This document shows, in pieces, positions 25,050-33,548 of a stretch of DNA of 64,000 nt. Source of the stretch: RYN-230 sp963717125 (GTDB taxonomy: Bacteria; Actinomycetota; Actinomycetes; Streptosporangiales; Streptosporangiaceae); contig CAVQVG010000013.1 in NCBI GenBank assembly GCA_963717125.1, positions 186,001-250,000 on the forward strand. The letters run 5' to 3'. The position numbers and the translations under genes are program-made. The notes beneath the pieces are model-generated. The model was not told where the DNA came from. It saw nothing but the letters and a program-made list of their open reading frames with translations, and made no database searches. The stretch's first letter is position 1. Each line of letters starts with the position of its first letter.

Positions 25050-25589
25050 AACGCGACCCTATCGGGCATCGGCGGCTACCTTGCCGAGGCGTACCCGACC
25101 GCCACCGGACTCGTTCAGCTTCGCACGCTCGCGCCTGCGCCTTCGCTATAACCGCAACCGCGGTACAGCAACGGACGGGTCGAGGATCAGGCAGACAGCA
25201 CCTTGGCCGCGCCCGTTGCGTGCCCGATCGTATGGTCAGCTACGGTGTCTCAGCGGTACTCACGGGGACCGGCGAACATGCCCTGACCTGGGCCGCGGCA
25301 GACCGGAAGGCTGCGGGCCGCAGCCTTCCAAGCTGGTCAGCGGGGGAGAGCGAGCTCCTCGGTGCGACCACCCGTGTTCTCGTTGAGCAAGTCGGCGCAG
25401 TCGACGCCGGACGGCTTGGCGATCTGGTGGGCAGAGTCAGCCCAGACCAGCAATGGGGCATCGACGAGGCCCTCACGCCGTCCTCGGACTCCGCTAGCAA
25501 GGATTCGGCGTCGCTACGCGATCGGCTGCGCCGCCTCTTGACCCGGTGGCCACTCGCAAGCTTTGGGCGCCTGCGAGGAAGCGGGGAGT
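25050..25589. other. Gene-poor stretch with partial att repeat
   Basis: No convincing gene. A plus-strand frame at 25220-25621 runs through it, but it crosses the partial tRNA-Gly repeat at 25321 and shows no family features. A CGTTGCGTGCCCGATCGTATGG-like run at about 25208 reads IGHATG on the minus strand. This is another possible trace of an integrase 3' end. Confidence 0.45.
25321..25339 (+). repeat. Short tRNA-Gly fragment (possible att remnant, copy 4)
   Basis: Nineteen bases (CAGCCTTCCAAGCTGGTCA) match the tRNA-Gly anticodon stem-loop region. The 3' remainder of the tRNA is missing. With the integrase-end-like sequence about 110 bp before it, this is probably a truncated attachment remnant. 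Confidence 0.55.
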
Positions 25590-25892
25590 CTAGGCGGCGG
25601 AGCTTTCGGAGCGGGCGATAGTTAGCTCCCAGTAGCCGACCCCGAATGACAGCGCCGCCAGCACCAGCCAGAACGCCGCCCACCCGATAGCCTCCGCTGT
25701 AAAGGAACCCCCGACGAGGGTGACGGCGCCAAGGCCGGTCAGGACGATACCGGCGGCCATGCGCACGCGTGCCCAGGCACGGAGGTGGCGGTACTCCCAC
25801 GGGATGATCAGGCGCCTCATTCCGGATCGCGGGGGAGATGCCCACCACGCGCCCAGACCCTTCGGAGCGGTGTTGTCATTGGAGGAGTTCAT
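25590..25892 (-). CDS. Conserved small membrane protein, 100 aa
   Basis: I place the start at ATG 25892 because GGGAGG lies just upstream; an earlier frame extension has no such site. The sequence includes RRLIIPWEYRHLRAWARVRMAAGIVLTGLG followed by a second hydrophobic segment (IGWAAFWLVLAALSFGVGYW). This two-helix protein type is common and uncharacterised in actinobacteria. An AT-rich stretch with the palindrome TGATATCA (about 25945-25952) lies 50-60 bp upstream and could carry its promoter or operator. Confidence 0.7.
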   Translation of the reverse strand: MNSSNDNTAPKGLGAWWASPPRSGMRRLIIPWEYRHLRAWARVRMAAGIVLTGLGAVTLVGGSFTAEAIGWAAFWLVLAALSFGVGYWELTIARSESSAA

Positions 25893-26024
25893 CGGGATGC
25901 CTCCCGTCGGCTGCGGTGTCGGACACCCGATCACCTATAAAAATGATATCACTTTGATAGATGAACCGCCAGGGACCGACCGGGCGGGCACGGTCGTGCC
26001 CGTGGCGTACCCGACCGGTTGGTG

Positions 26025-26480
26025 TCAGCCGTACTGGTCGGCCCCGGCGCCGGGCCCGGGCGTGCCGGTGTAGAACGCGGTGGTGCGGTCGGCGGCGGCC
26101 CTGGCCTCGGCCGGGTCGGTACCGAAGGCCACGCTCGCCTCGTACCAGGCGTCGCTGGACGCGGTCAGGAACCGGTGCCCTTCCTCGGACGCGGACCACT
26201 CGGCTACCTTGGCCGGGTCCATCGCCTGCCGGGTAGTCAGGTGCAGGTACAGGCCGATCAGGCCGCTGTCCCAGCCCACCCCGACCGCACCGGGGCCGAA
26301 CTGCGCCCACCGCTCGTCGTCCACATGCGCGATGTGGTCCAGCCGGAAGAGGGTCCGGCCGTTGCCCTCGTCGGACAGCCGCAGCTCGATCCAGCTCATG
26401 TCGCCGCCCATCTCCCAGGTCGCGTCGAAGCCGTGCGGCGGGTCGCAGCGGGTGACGGTGCCGCCCGCGTTGCCCGCCAA
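26025..26480 (-). pseudogene. SRPBCC/AHSA1-like protein, N-terminally truncated
   Basis: The 151 codons begin in the middle of the fold (AGNAGGTVTRCDPPHGFDATWE). Intact homologues of this subgroup have about 60 residues before this point, covering the first strand, helix and the ArWWG-like segment. The rest matches well, including GPGAVGVGWDSGLIGLYLHL and a helical end (TDPAEARAAADRTTAFYTGT). Upstream on the minus strand lies only a 32-bp gap and then the stop of an acetyltransferase gene, so the missing 5' part has been deleted. An internal ATG could still allow translation, but of an incomplete protein. Confidence 0.72.
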
Positions 26481-26512
26481 CTGGCGCGGCCTCGGGGTGC
26501 GTCGTCAGCGAC

Positions 26513-27001
26513 TCAGCCGGCGGCCAGGTCACGCTGATACCAGGTGCCTGGCCGGCCGCCGGGCTCGGCCGGGCCAGCTGGGACGAACCCGGCTTTGGTC
26601 AGCACCTTCTGGGACGCGACGTTGTCATAGGTGGTCTGTGCTCTGAGCGTGCGCAGCCCGTACTGCGCGGCCGCGAGCCGGCACAGTTCTTGCACGGTCG
26701 CGGTCGCCACGCCGCGACCCGCGACGTGCTGCGCGACCCGGTACCCGAGCACGGCTGTGCCATCCTCAAGATCGAAAAGATTGAACCGGCCGAGCACCGT
26801 GCCATCGTCGCCGACGAGCACGTGCAAGACGCACCTGCCAGCCTCCTGCTCCGCCAGCAGGGCGTTATACCCCTTGTTGAACTGGTCGAAGAAGTCGTCG
26901 CCACGGTCGGAGATAAAGGTGGCAAAGTAGGCGCGGTTCGCCAGTTCGAAGGCCAGGACCGCCGGAGCGTGGTCGGCGCGCAGGCGCTGCAACTCGGGCA
27001 C
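26513..27001 (-). CDS. GNAT acetyltransferase, RimJ/RimL-like, 162 aa
   Basis: Matches the RimJ/RimL (ribosomal-protein or small-molecule N-acetyltransferase) branch. It has LGRFNLFDLEDGTAVLGYRVAQ, the acetyl-CoA loop QHVAGRGVATATVQELC (Q/RxxGxG/A form), and the C-terminal YDNVASQKVLTKAGFV block with the conserved Asn. The length is standard. It follows the formylglycine-generating enzyme gene by 9 bp on the same strand, so they may be co-transcribed. The acceptor is unknown. Confidence 0.88.
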   Translation of the reverse strand: MPELQRLRADHAPAVLAFELANRAYFATFISDRGDDFFDQFNKGYNALLAEQEAGRCVLHVLVGDDGTVLGRFNLFDLEDGTAVLGYRVAQHVAGRGVATATVQELCRLAAAQYGLRTLRAQTTYDNVASQKVLTKAGFVPAGPAEPGGRPGTWYQRDLAAG

Positions 27002-27010
27002 CGGCCAACC

Positions 27011-28018
27011 CTACCCAGATGGTGTTCTGCGGTCTCCCGAGTTTTCCCGCGAGCGGATGATGCACCGGAAGCCCAGGTGGGACGTCGAGGTGTCTACCAT
27101 TTGCGGCTGCCGCGCGGCGGGCCGGTAGCGCAGACAGAAGTTGGGAGCGCACAGGTGCGAGCCGCCCTTGATGACCCTGCGCGGGATGCGCGAGCCGGGT
27201 TCGCTAGCGGTTTCGTAGCTGCCGTCACGGCTGGTGACACGCGGGTTGGCGGGTATGCAGCAGGCGTGCTGCGCGTCGCTGGGGTGGCGGGCCGTGAACC
27301 AGTCGCAGGTCCACTCCCACACGTTCCCCGTGATGTCGTAGAGCCCGTAGCCGGTGGGCGGGAAGCTCTTGACCGGTGAGGTTCCCTCGAACCCGTCGAG
27401 CTTCAGATTCTCCCAGGGGAACTGGCCTTGCCAGGTGTTCGCCATGGCCTTGCCGCCGGGGAAATGCTCGTTGCCCCAGGCGAACACCGCTCCCTCCAGG
27501 CCGCCACGGGCCGCGAACTCCCATTCGGCCTCGGTTGGCAGCTGTTTGCCTGCCCAGTTCGCGTAGGCCTCGGCATCGTCGTAGGCGATGTGAACCACGG
27601 GATGGCGGTCTCGGCCGTTGACCGTGCTGCCCGGCCCGGTGGGCCGCTTCCAGTACGCGCCAGGGACGTACTGCCACCAGTTCCGCACGTCGTCCAAGTC
27701 AACCGGCCCGGACGAGCCGCGGAACACCGTCGACCCGGGGACTAGCAGCGCCGGGTCGGCGCCGGGGTATCCAGCCGGGTCAAGCGCCTGCTCCGCCACG
27801 GTCACGTGTCCGGTCGCGCGCACAAAGCGCCGGAACGCGGCGGCCGTGACCGGGTGCTCGTCCATCCAGAAGCCATCCACGGCCACCCGGTGGACCGGGC
27901 GTTCCTCAGGATAGAACTCCTCCGAGCCCATCAGGAATTCACCGCCGGGGATCCAGACCATCCCTGCGGACGCCGGATCAGCCAGGCCGCCGGCGTGGCC
28001 CTGACTGGCGCGCTTCAT
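27011..28018 (-). CDS. Formylglycine-generating enzyme (SUMF1 family), 335 aa
   Basis: Full-length FGE-sulfatase domain. It opens with MVWIPGGEFLMGSEEFYPEERPVH and includes the PVxxxxFxRFV segment, the PTEAEWEFAARGG block and YDITGNVWEWTCDW. Cys290 and Cys295 in GGSHLCAPNFCLRYR are the copper-binding active-site pair of true FGEs, and the following RPAAR matches the family. Such enzymes use O2 and Cu(I) to convert a Cys in a CxPxR peptide of type I sulfatases to formylglycine. No CxPxR-type sulfatase is seen in this window; the sulfatase-like fusion at 9.2 kb is of the Ser/Thr type. Its client is therefore elsewhere. Confidence 0.93.
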   Translation of the reverse strand: MKRASQGHAGGLADPASAGMVWIPGGEFLMGSEEFYPEERPVHRVAVDGFWMDEHPVTAAAFRRFVRATGHVTVAEQALDPAGYPGADPALLVPGSTVFRGSSGPVDLDDVRNWWQYVPGAYWKRPTGPGSTVNGRDRHPVVHIAYDDAEAYANWAGKQLPTEAEWEFAARGGLEGAVFAWGNEHFPGGKAMANTWQGQFPWENLKLDGFEGTSPVKSFPPTGYGLYDITGNVWEWTCDWFTARHPSDAQHACCIPANPRVTSRDGSYETASEPGSRIPRRVIKGGSHLCAPNFCLRYRPAARQPQMVDTSTSHLGFRCIIRSRENSGDRRTPSG

Positions 28019-28068
28019 CTGGTCTCCATGAGTTCAGCACCATCGGTGTCACTCGTCTGGCGGACCCG

Positions 28069-30450
28069 CTACAGGACGCCGATCTCGTGCGCCCTGGCGA
28101 TGGCATCCTGGCGGCTGGAAACGCCCAGTTTCCGGTAGGCGGCTTGGGTGTGGGTCTTGACCGTGTTCAGCGACAGGTAGAGTTCCTGGCCGATCTCGCG
28201 TAGCGACAAGGTGCCCCGGAGCAGCCTCAGCACGGTCACTTCACGCTCGGTGAGCGGTTCGGCGGCCATGCCCGGCAGGGGACGACGGAGCCGCCGTTCG
28301 AGACGGTGCAGCCGGTCCCACTGAGTCTGCGCGCCGTCCGGGCATGCGGTCAGGAGTTGTCTGGCCTCATTAGCGAGTACGGCCGCCTCGGGACGCTCAC
28401 CTAGGTCGTCGAGCACTAGGGCCAGCCTGATCATGCTGTCAATGACGGGCCACGGGGTGAGCCCAAACCATCGCCGGCGGATCCGGAGGGCGTGCTCAAG
28501 CTCGGTGCGCGCCGCCACGGTCCGTCCCTGCGCGGCGTAGACGGCGCCCATAGCCATGCGGACGCCAGAACCCTGCTGGGTCTCGGCGAGATCACTGTCT
28601 CCCACCAGCTGGCGAGCGGTACGGACAAGGACCTCCGCCTGCCTGGCCTGTCCTTGCTCGACCCGGACCACAGCCAGCAGGGAAAGGGCCGCTACCCGTG
28701 CCGACGGGATGGACGCAGTGCTGGCGAGCGCTTCGGTCAGCGGCGCAGCCGCCGCGTCCAGCTCACCGGACAGGTAGAGCGCTGAGCCCAGCGCTGTCCT
28801 GGCCAGCGCGTACCAGGGTGACCAGGGGTCGTTCTCCAGTTCGGCCGCCGCCCGCGCCGAGTCGCGCATCACCTCGATACCGTCGAATCCGAAGCAACCC
28901 CGCAGCAGCGCAGCTGAGGACCTCGGCGACCGGATTCCGTCAGGAAGCGGGCCGTTATCCTCCGCTGCCTCGAGCACCGGGAGCCAGCGCCGCACCGGCT
29001 GCGGGTCACCGGTAAGGGCCGCGCACCACGCCGCGCAGTGCGCCGCCACCGGGTCAGCGCCTATCTGGTCATCGCCGAGCCAGCGCAGCCAGCCACGAAC
29101 CGTGCTGACCCGGCCGATGTCCATATAGGCGGGCCAGTGATCCGCGATGAGGCCAACCGCCCCGGCGACGTCACCGGCGGCAAGGGCGTGATCGATCGCC
29201 TCCTCTGCCGAGCCGGACCGCCGGTGCCAGGCGCTCGCGCGCCGGTGCAGCGCAGGCACAATGGCGGGCTCGGTCCTGACGAGCTGACCGAGAAGCACTT
29301 GTGCGAACAGATGGTGGAAGCGGTACCACAGCCGTTTGTCATCGAGTGGCACGAGGAAAAGGTTGTCACGCTCGATGATTTCGATGATCTCCGCCGCGTT
29401 AGCCGACCCAGTGACGGCGTCGCACAGCGGTGCGCAGAATCGGCCCAAGATGGCGGTCCGGGTCATGAACAGCCGGATCTGCTCGGGCTGGCGGCTCAGG
29501 ACCTCTTCGGCCAGGAAGTCGACGATGTACCGGTTGTCGCCGGTGAACTGGCGGACGAAGGCCGTGGGCGAGGAATGTCCGCGCAGTGAAAGCGCCGCCA
29601 GGTAGACGCCGCCGGGCCATCCCTCGGTGCGTTCGACCAGATCGGCCACGTCGGATTCGAGCAGATCGACAGTGCCGACCCTGCGCACCAGTGCGGCTGC
29701 TTGTGCGGTCGTGAACCGCAGCTCGGGCGCCCGAACCTCAGCGAGCTTCCCGGCCGCGCGCAGCCGGGCCAGCGGCAGCGGCGGATCAGCCCGGGTCACC
29801 AGCACGAGCTGGACAGTGGCTGGGAGATGCGACAGGAAGGAAGCGACGTGGCCGTGGGATCTGTGATCGCGGATCACGTGATAGTCATCCAGCACGAGGA
29901 CAACCGGGGACGGGAGCGCGGCTAGCTCGTTGAGCAGGCCTGGCAGCACCGTCGTCGAGATGTCGGGCACCGGCGCATGGAGCGCCCGCAGGATGTCCAC
30001 GCCGCCGAACTGCGGGCAGGCCCGCTGCAGCGCGGACACGACGTGCAACCACAGCCTGGCCGGATCATCATCATCGCCACGGTCAAGGGAGACCCAGGCA
30101 AATGGCCGGTCCTCGGCCATGCTGGCAGCCCACTGAGTCACCGCGATGGTCTTGCCGAAGCCTGGCGGCGCGGCCACTAGCACCAGCCTGGACGACGAGC
30201 ACCCCGCGAGATAGCCGACGAGGTCCTCGCGCTGCACCCACTCCTTGCGAAGCGCGGGAGCATGCAGCTTCGTTTCGATCAGCGCGTCGACGCTCGCCCG
30301 CTGTGGAAGCGAAGGACCAACACGTGGCATGGGAGGTTCCACCGGAACGCCAGCCCGGGGAACGTCCCACTCCCCGGCCTCGGCCAGGACAGGATTCAGG
30401 TGGTAAGCCGCAGACTCGCCAGTAACGTTCCGCAATTTTGCGCTGCTCAC
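28069..30450 (-). CDS. MalT-like LuxR family transcriptional regulator, 793 aa
   Basis: Large ATP-binding LuxR regulator. Walker A is VAAPPGFGKTIAVTQWA (about residues 90-106), Walker B-like VVLVLDDYHVI about 100 residues later, then a NACHT/STAND-type helical region and TPR-like repeats. A C-terminal LuxR helix-turn-helix completes it (LTEREVTVLRLLRGTLSLREIGQELYLSLNTVKTH and YRKLGVSSRQDAI, read in segments). This order matches MalT and actinobacterial LAL regulators, although MalT-type NTPase and TPR parts suggest a small-molecule inducer. It lies upstream of the FGE gene on the same strand, 50 bp apart, but a regulatory link is only a possibility. Confidence 0.9.
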   Translation of the reverse strand: MSSAKLRNVTGESAAYHLNPVLAEAGEWDVPRAGVPVEPPMPRVGPSLPQRASVDALIETKLHAPALRKEWVQREDLVGYLAGCSSSRLVLVAAPPGFGKTIAVTQWAASMAEDRPFAWVSLDRGDDDDPARLWLHVVSALQRACPQFGGVDILRALHAPVPDISTTVLPGLLNELAALPSPVVLVLDDYHVIRDHRSHGHVASFLSHLPATVQLVLVTRADPPLPLARLRAAGKLAEVRAPELRFTTAQAAALVRRVGTVDLLESDVADLVERTEGWPGGVYLAALSLRGHSSPTAFVRQFTGDNRYIVDFLAEEVLSRQPEQIRLFMTRTAILGRFCAPLCDAVTGSANAAEIIEIIERDNLFLVPLDDKRLWYRFHHLFAQVLLGQLVRTEPAIVPALHRRASAWHRRSGSAEEAIDHALAAGDVAGAVGLIADHWPAYMDIGRVSTVRGWLRWLGDDQIGADPVAAHCAAWCAALTGDPQPVRRWLPVLEAAEDNGPLPDGIRSPRSSAALLRGCFGFDGIEVMRDSARAAAELENDPWSPWYALARTALGSALYLSGELDAAAAPLTEALASTASIPSARVAALSLLAVVRVEQGQARQAEVLVRTARQLVGDSDLAETQQGSGVRMAMGAVYAAQGRTVAARTELEHALRIRRRWFGLTPWPVIDSMIRLALVLDDLGERPEAAVLANEARQLLTACPDGAQTQWDRLHRLERRLRRPLPGMAAEPLTEREVTVLRLLRGTLSLREIGQELYLSLNTVKTHTQAAYRKLGVSSRQDAIARAHEIGVL

Positions 30451-30582
30451 TTTCCCCAGGCCAGCGGGTGCTCGGACTGCCGGGGTCTAGGGCAGCGTCG
30501 TGCGTCGTACCTGTCCTCCCACTATCGCACGTTTGACCATGGTCTTAAATTCGCCCCGCTTGCGCGCCCTACCGGCGGACCA

Positions 30583-31614
30583 TCACCTATGCGCGGCCAG
30601 CACGGCGTGGTGGTCGGTGCCCGCCTGCGGCTGCGGATCGGCATGCACCAGCGCCGCGGTCAGCCGCGGCAGCGCATGCAGCAGACCATGCTCCGCGCTG
30701 ACAGCCACCTGGTGCGCCTGGACCGCACTCGCGGCACCAGCCACGGTGACTTCGCATTCAGCCCGCAGGTTGTGCCCGATCCAACGCACCCGGACCTGGC
30801 CAACACCCAGTACCCCTGGCGTGCCGCGCAGCGTCCGCTCCACCTGGTCAACCAGGGCCGGGTCCACCGCGTCCATTAGGCGCCGGTAGATCTCCCGGGC
30901 TGCCTGCCACAACACCATCAGGATCGCCCCGGTGATCAGCAAGCCGACCACCGGGTCGGCCCAGTCCCAGCCGACCGCGACACCGCCCACGCCCAGCAGC
31001 ACCGCCAGCGACGCGCAGCCGTCCGTCCGGGCGTGCAGCCCGTCCGCGACCAGCGCCGCTGAACCGATCTTCCGGCCCACCTGGATCCGGTAGCGGGCGA
31101 CCGCCTCGTTGCCGGCGAACCCGACCACCGCCGCACCAGCCACCGCGATCAGATTGGACACCGGGTGCGGATGGGCCAGCCGGGTCACCGCCGCATAACC
31201 AGCCAGCGCCGCGGATGCCGCGATGACCAGGACGACGGCCACCCCGGCCAGGTCCTCCGCCCGCCCGTACCCGTAGGTGTAGCGCCGCGTCGGCGGCCGC
31301 CTGCCCAGCACGAACGCGATCCCCAGCGGCACCGCGGTCAGCGCATCGGCCGCGTTGTGCAGGGTGTCGCCCAGCAGCGCCACCGATCCGGACACCGCGA
31401 CCACGGCCGCCTGGAGCACCGCGGTGGCCGCGAGCACCGCCAGCGAGATCCACAGCGCTCGCATGCCCGCGGCGCTGGCCTCCAGCGCGGCGTCCACCTT
31501 GTCCGCCGTCTGGTGCGAATGCGGGCGCAGCCCATGCCGGATCCGCCCGGCCAGCCCGCCCCCGTGCCCGTGCCCGTGCTCCCGTCCGCCGGGCCGCGCG
31601 TTCAGCTCACCCAT
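30583..31614 (-). CDS. Cation diffusion facilitator (CDF) transporter, 343 aa
   Basis: CDF family exporter with a His-rich N-terminus (GGREHGHGHGG) and six expected membrane helices. The metal-site motif HxxxD in helix 2 reads LLGDTLHNAADAL. The matching motif of helix 5 is ALVADGLHARTDGCASL. A cytoplasmic C-terminal domain begins near RRLMDAVDPALVDQVERTL. I use ATG 31614 (GGCGGT before it) rather than the longer frame to 31707, whose start is Arg/Cys-rich and lacks a site. The expected role is Zn2+, Co2+ or similar divalent metal efflux in exchange for protons. It is alone on its strand here. Confidence 0.9.
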   Translation of the reverse strand: MGELNARPGGREHGHGHGGGLAGRIRHGLRPHSHQTADKVDAALEASAAGMRALWISLAVLAATAVLQAAVVAVSGSVALLGDTLHNAADALTAVPLGIAFVLGRRPPTRRYTYGYGRAEDLAGVAVVLVIAASAALAGYAAVTRLAHPHPVSNLIAVAGAAVVGFAGNEAVARYRIQVGRKIGSAALVADGLHARTDGCASLAVLLGVGGVAVGWDWADPVVGLLITGAILMVLWQAAREIYRRLMDAVDPALVDQVERTLRGTPGVLGVGQVRVRWIGHNLRAECEVTVAGAASAVQAHQVAVSAEHGLLHALPRLTAALVHADPQPQAGTDHHAVLAAHR

Positions 31615-31982
31615 GACCGCCAGCATGCTCGAAGAACCCGCCTGCAGCACGTCAACAACAGCCCGCCGCACGCGACTGCAAAAGACTCGCATACGCAACG
31701 CTCCCAACTTGGCACTGATGCGCCTACAGCGCGGTCTGCGGCCCGACGCTCCGGAATTCGCGACTTATAAGTACGGCAGCCGAAGAAAGAAATATCTTCG
31801 GCCGGCCCGGACGGCAAAATTCTCGCCAGTCCCGGCAAAAGTCGCGAACGAACTCCACGTTGCCGGGACCTTAGTAACGATCAAGCTCTGCGGTGTTTCA
31901 ATTAAGCCGCCGCCTGGCGGCCTCTTAGCGAATCGAACAAATCGACGCGTTCTTGCGCCGAGCCAAGTGGGGTTGATTAATC
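31615..31982. other. Divergent AT-richer intergenic region with two inverted repeats
   Basis: This region separates the CDF gene (minus) from the sugar porter (plus) and is clearly more AT-rich than its surroundings. It holds a perfect 10-bp palindrome ACTTATAAGT (31763-31772) and an 8-bp-stem inverted repeat GCCGAAGA...TCTTCGGC (31779-31802, loop AAGAAATA). Either could be an operator of the metal exporter or an RNA hairpin. Neither can be assigned. Confidence 0.5.
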
Positions 31983-33517
31983 ATGGCGCACAGAGCATAT
32001 GCACGGGGCAGAAGCCCCGTGCACAATACCCGACGGAGAACTGGCCGCCCAGGGCGAGCAGTCGTGTGGATGGCTGCTATTACGGCGCTGGGCGGCCTCC
32101 TGTTCGGCTATGACACCGGGGTCGTATCGGGCGCCCTGCTCTTTCTCAAGAACGATTTCCCGCACATATCGTCATTGCAGAAGGAACTGGTCACCAGCTT
32201 CCTTCTGGCAGGCGCGGCGATGGGCGCCGTCGGGGCGGGCCGGGTATCCGACCGTATCGGCCGGCAGCGAACGATATTGATCACCGCGGTCGTGTTCATG
32301 GTCGGCGTCCTGGCGGCCGCGTTCTCGCCCGCTTTCGCTGTCCTGCTGGCCGCGCAGGTGGTGATCGGCCTGGGCGTGGGGTCGGCCTCGATGGTGGTGC
32401 CGATGTATATCGGGGAGGCCGCTCCGCCGGGATTCCGTGGCGCGTTGGTCAGCTTCAATCAGTTGGCGCTGAGTTCCGGGATCCTGGTTTCTTATCTGGT
32501 CGATTACGGATTGTCCGGAACGGGGAACTGGCGGCTGATGTTCGGGCTGGCCTGCATTCCCGCCGTCCTGCTGTTCCTGGGCATGCTGTTTCAGCCGGAG
32601 AGCCCGGCCTGGCTGATCACCCACGGCCGGCTGGATGACGCCCGGCGCGTGCTGTCCCGGTTGCGGCCGGCGAGCGCCGTCGAGGGCGAACTGGCCAGCA
32701 TGATGAGAAGCGCACAGCGCCAGGGCGCCCGGGCCCACGAGCTGCTCAGTCCTTCGCTGCGCCCGGCCCTGATACTCGGCCTGCTGCTCGCCGTCTTCCA
32801 GCAGATAACCGGCATCAACACGGTCATCTACTACGCGCCGACCCTGCTGAACGGGGCCGGCCTGGGTCATCCGCCGCGTTGCTAGCCAACGTGGCGAATG
32901 GGGTCGTCAATGTCGGGATGACGATCGTGGCCATCCGCTTGCTGGACCGGGTTGGCCGGCGGGCGCTGCTGATCTCGGGCACGTGCGGGATGGCCACCGC
33001 GCTGCTGACCATCGCCCTGATCTTCCTGACCAGTGGCCCGCGACTGTCCAGCCTGGCCGCGATCGCCGCCGTCGTGGCGCTCGTCGTCTACATCGGTTCG
33101 TTCGCCATCGGGCTGGGCCCGGTCTTCTGGCTGCTGATCAGCGAGATCTACCCGGTAAGGGTCCGGGCCTCAGCGATGAGCGCGGCCGCCTGCGCGAACT
33201 GGGGCGCGAACTTCGTGGTCACCATCTCATTCCTGACCCTGCTGAACGCGATCACCGACGCCGGCACGTTCTTCATGTTCACCTTCCTCACGCTGGCGGC
33301 AGTCGTCTACTTCTGGCGGCGGGTGCCCGAGACCAAGGGCCTGCAACTGGACGAGATCTCGGCCCAGGGCGGCCGGCGGCCGGCCGCTCCGGCCCTGGTT
33401 CCCGCCCAGTCAACTCCCGGGCCGGAACCGGATCCGGGGTGGGCCGCGCTGGCCCCCCGCCGCCCAGCCAGGCACGCGGCTGCTCCGGGCCGGGGTCATC
33501 GCCACGCACACCGGTGA
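31983..33517 (+). pseudogene. MFS sugar porter, frameshifted once (near 32867)
   Basis: The first frame (31983-32885) encodes helices 1-7 of a sugar/H+ symporter: GGLLFGYDTGVVSGAL, GRVSDRIGRQRTIL, PESPAWLITHGRLDDARRVL and QQITGINTVIYYAPTLL. After GLG it runs out of frame. The second frame resumes with SAALLANVANGVVNVGMT and continues through RLLDRVGRRALL, GPVFWLLISEIYPVRVRASAM and VPETKGLQLDEI. One base missing near 32867 explains the break. The start is uncertain: a hairpin at 32000-32023 lies just after ATG 31983, and GTG codons near 32063 are alternatives. It is either a recent pseudogene or a sequence error. Confidence 0.85.
32000..32023 (+). promoter_or_regulatory. Perfect 10-bp stem hairpin at the 5' end of the sugar porter gene
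   Basis: TGCACGGGGC and GCCCCGTGCA form a perfect stem around an AGAA loop, 17 bases after ATG 31983. If the real start is the later GTG, this lies in the 5' untranslated leader. There it could slow ribosomes or serve as a binding site. No U-tract follows, so it is not a typical terminator. Confidence 0.5.
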
Positions 33518-33548
33518 CTCCCCCAGCTGGCGTCGAGGCCAGCGGCCG

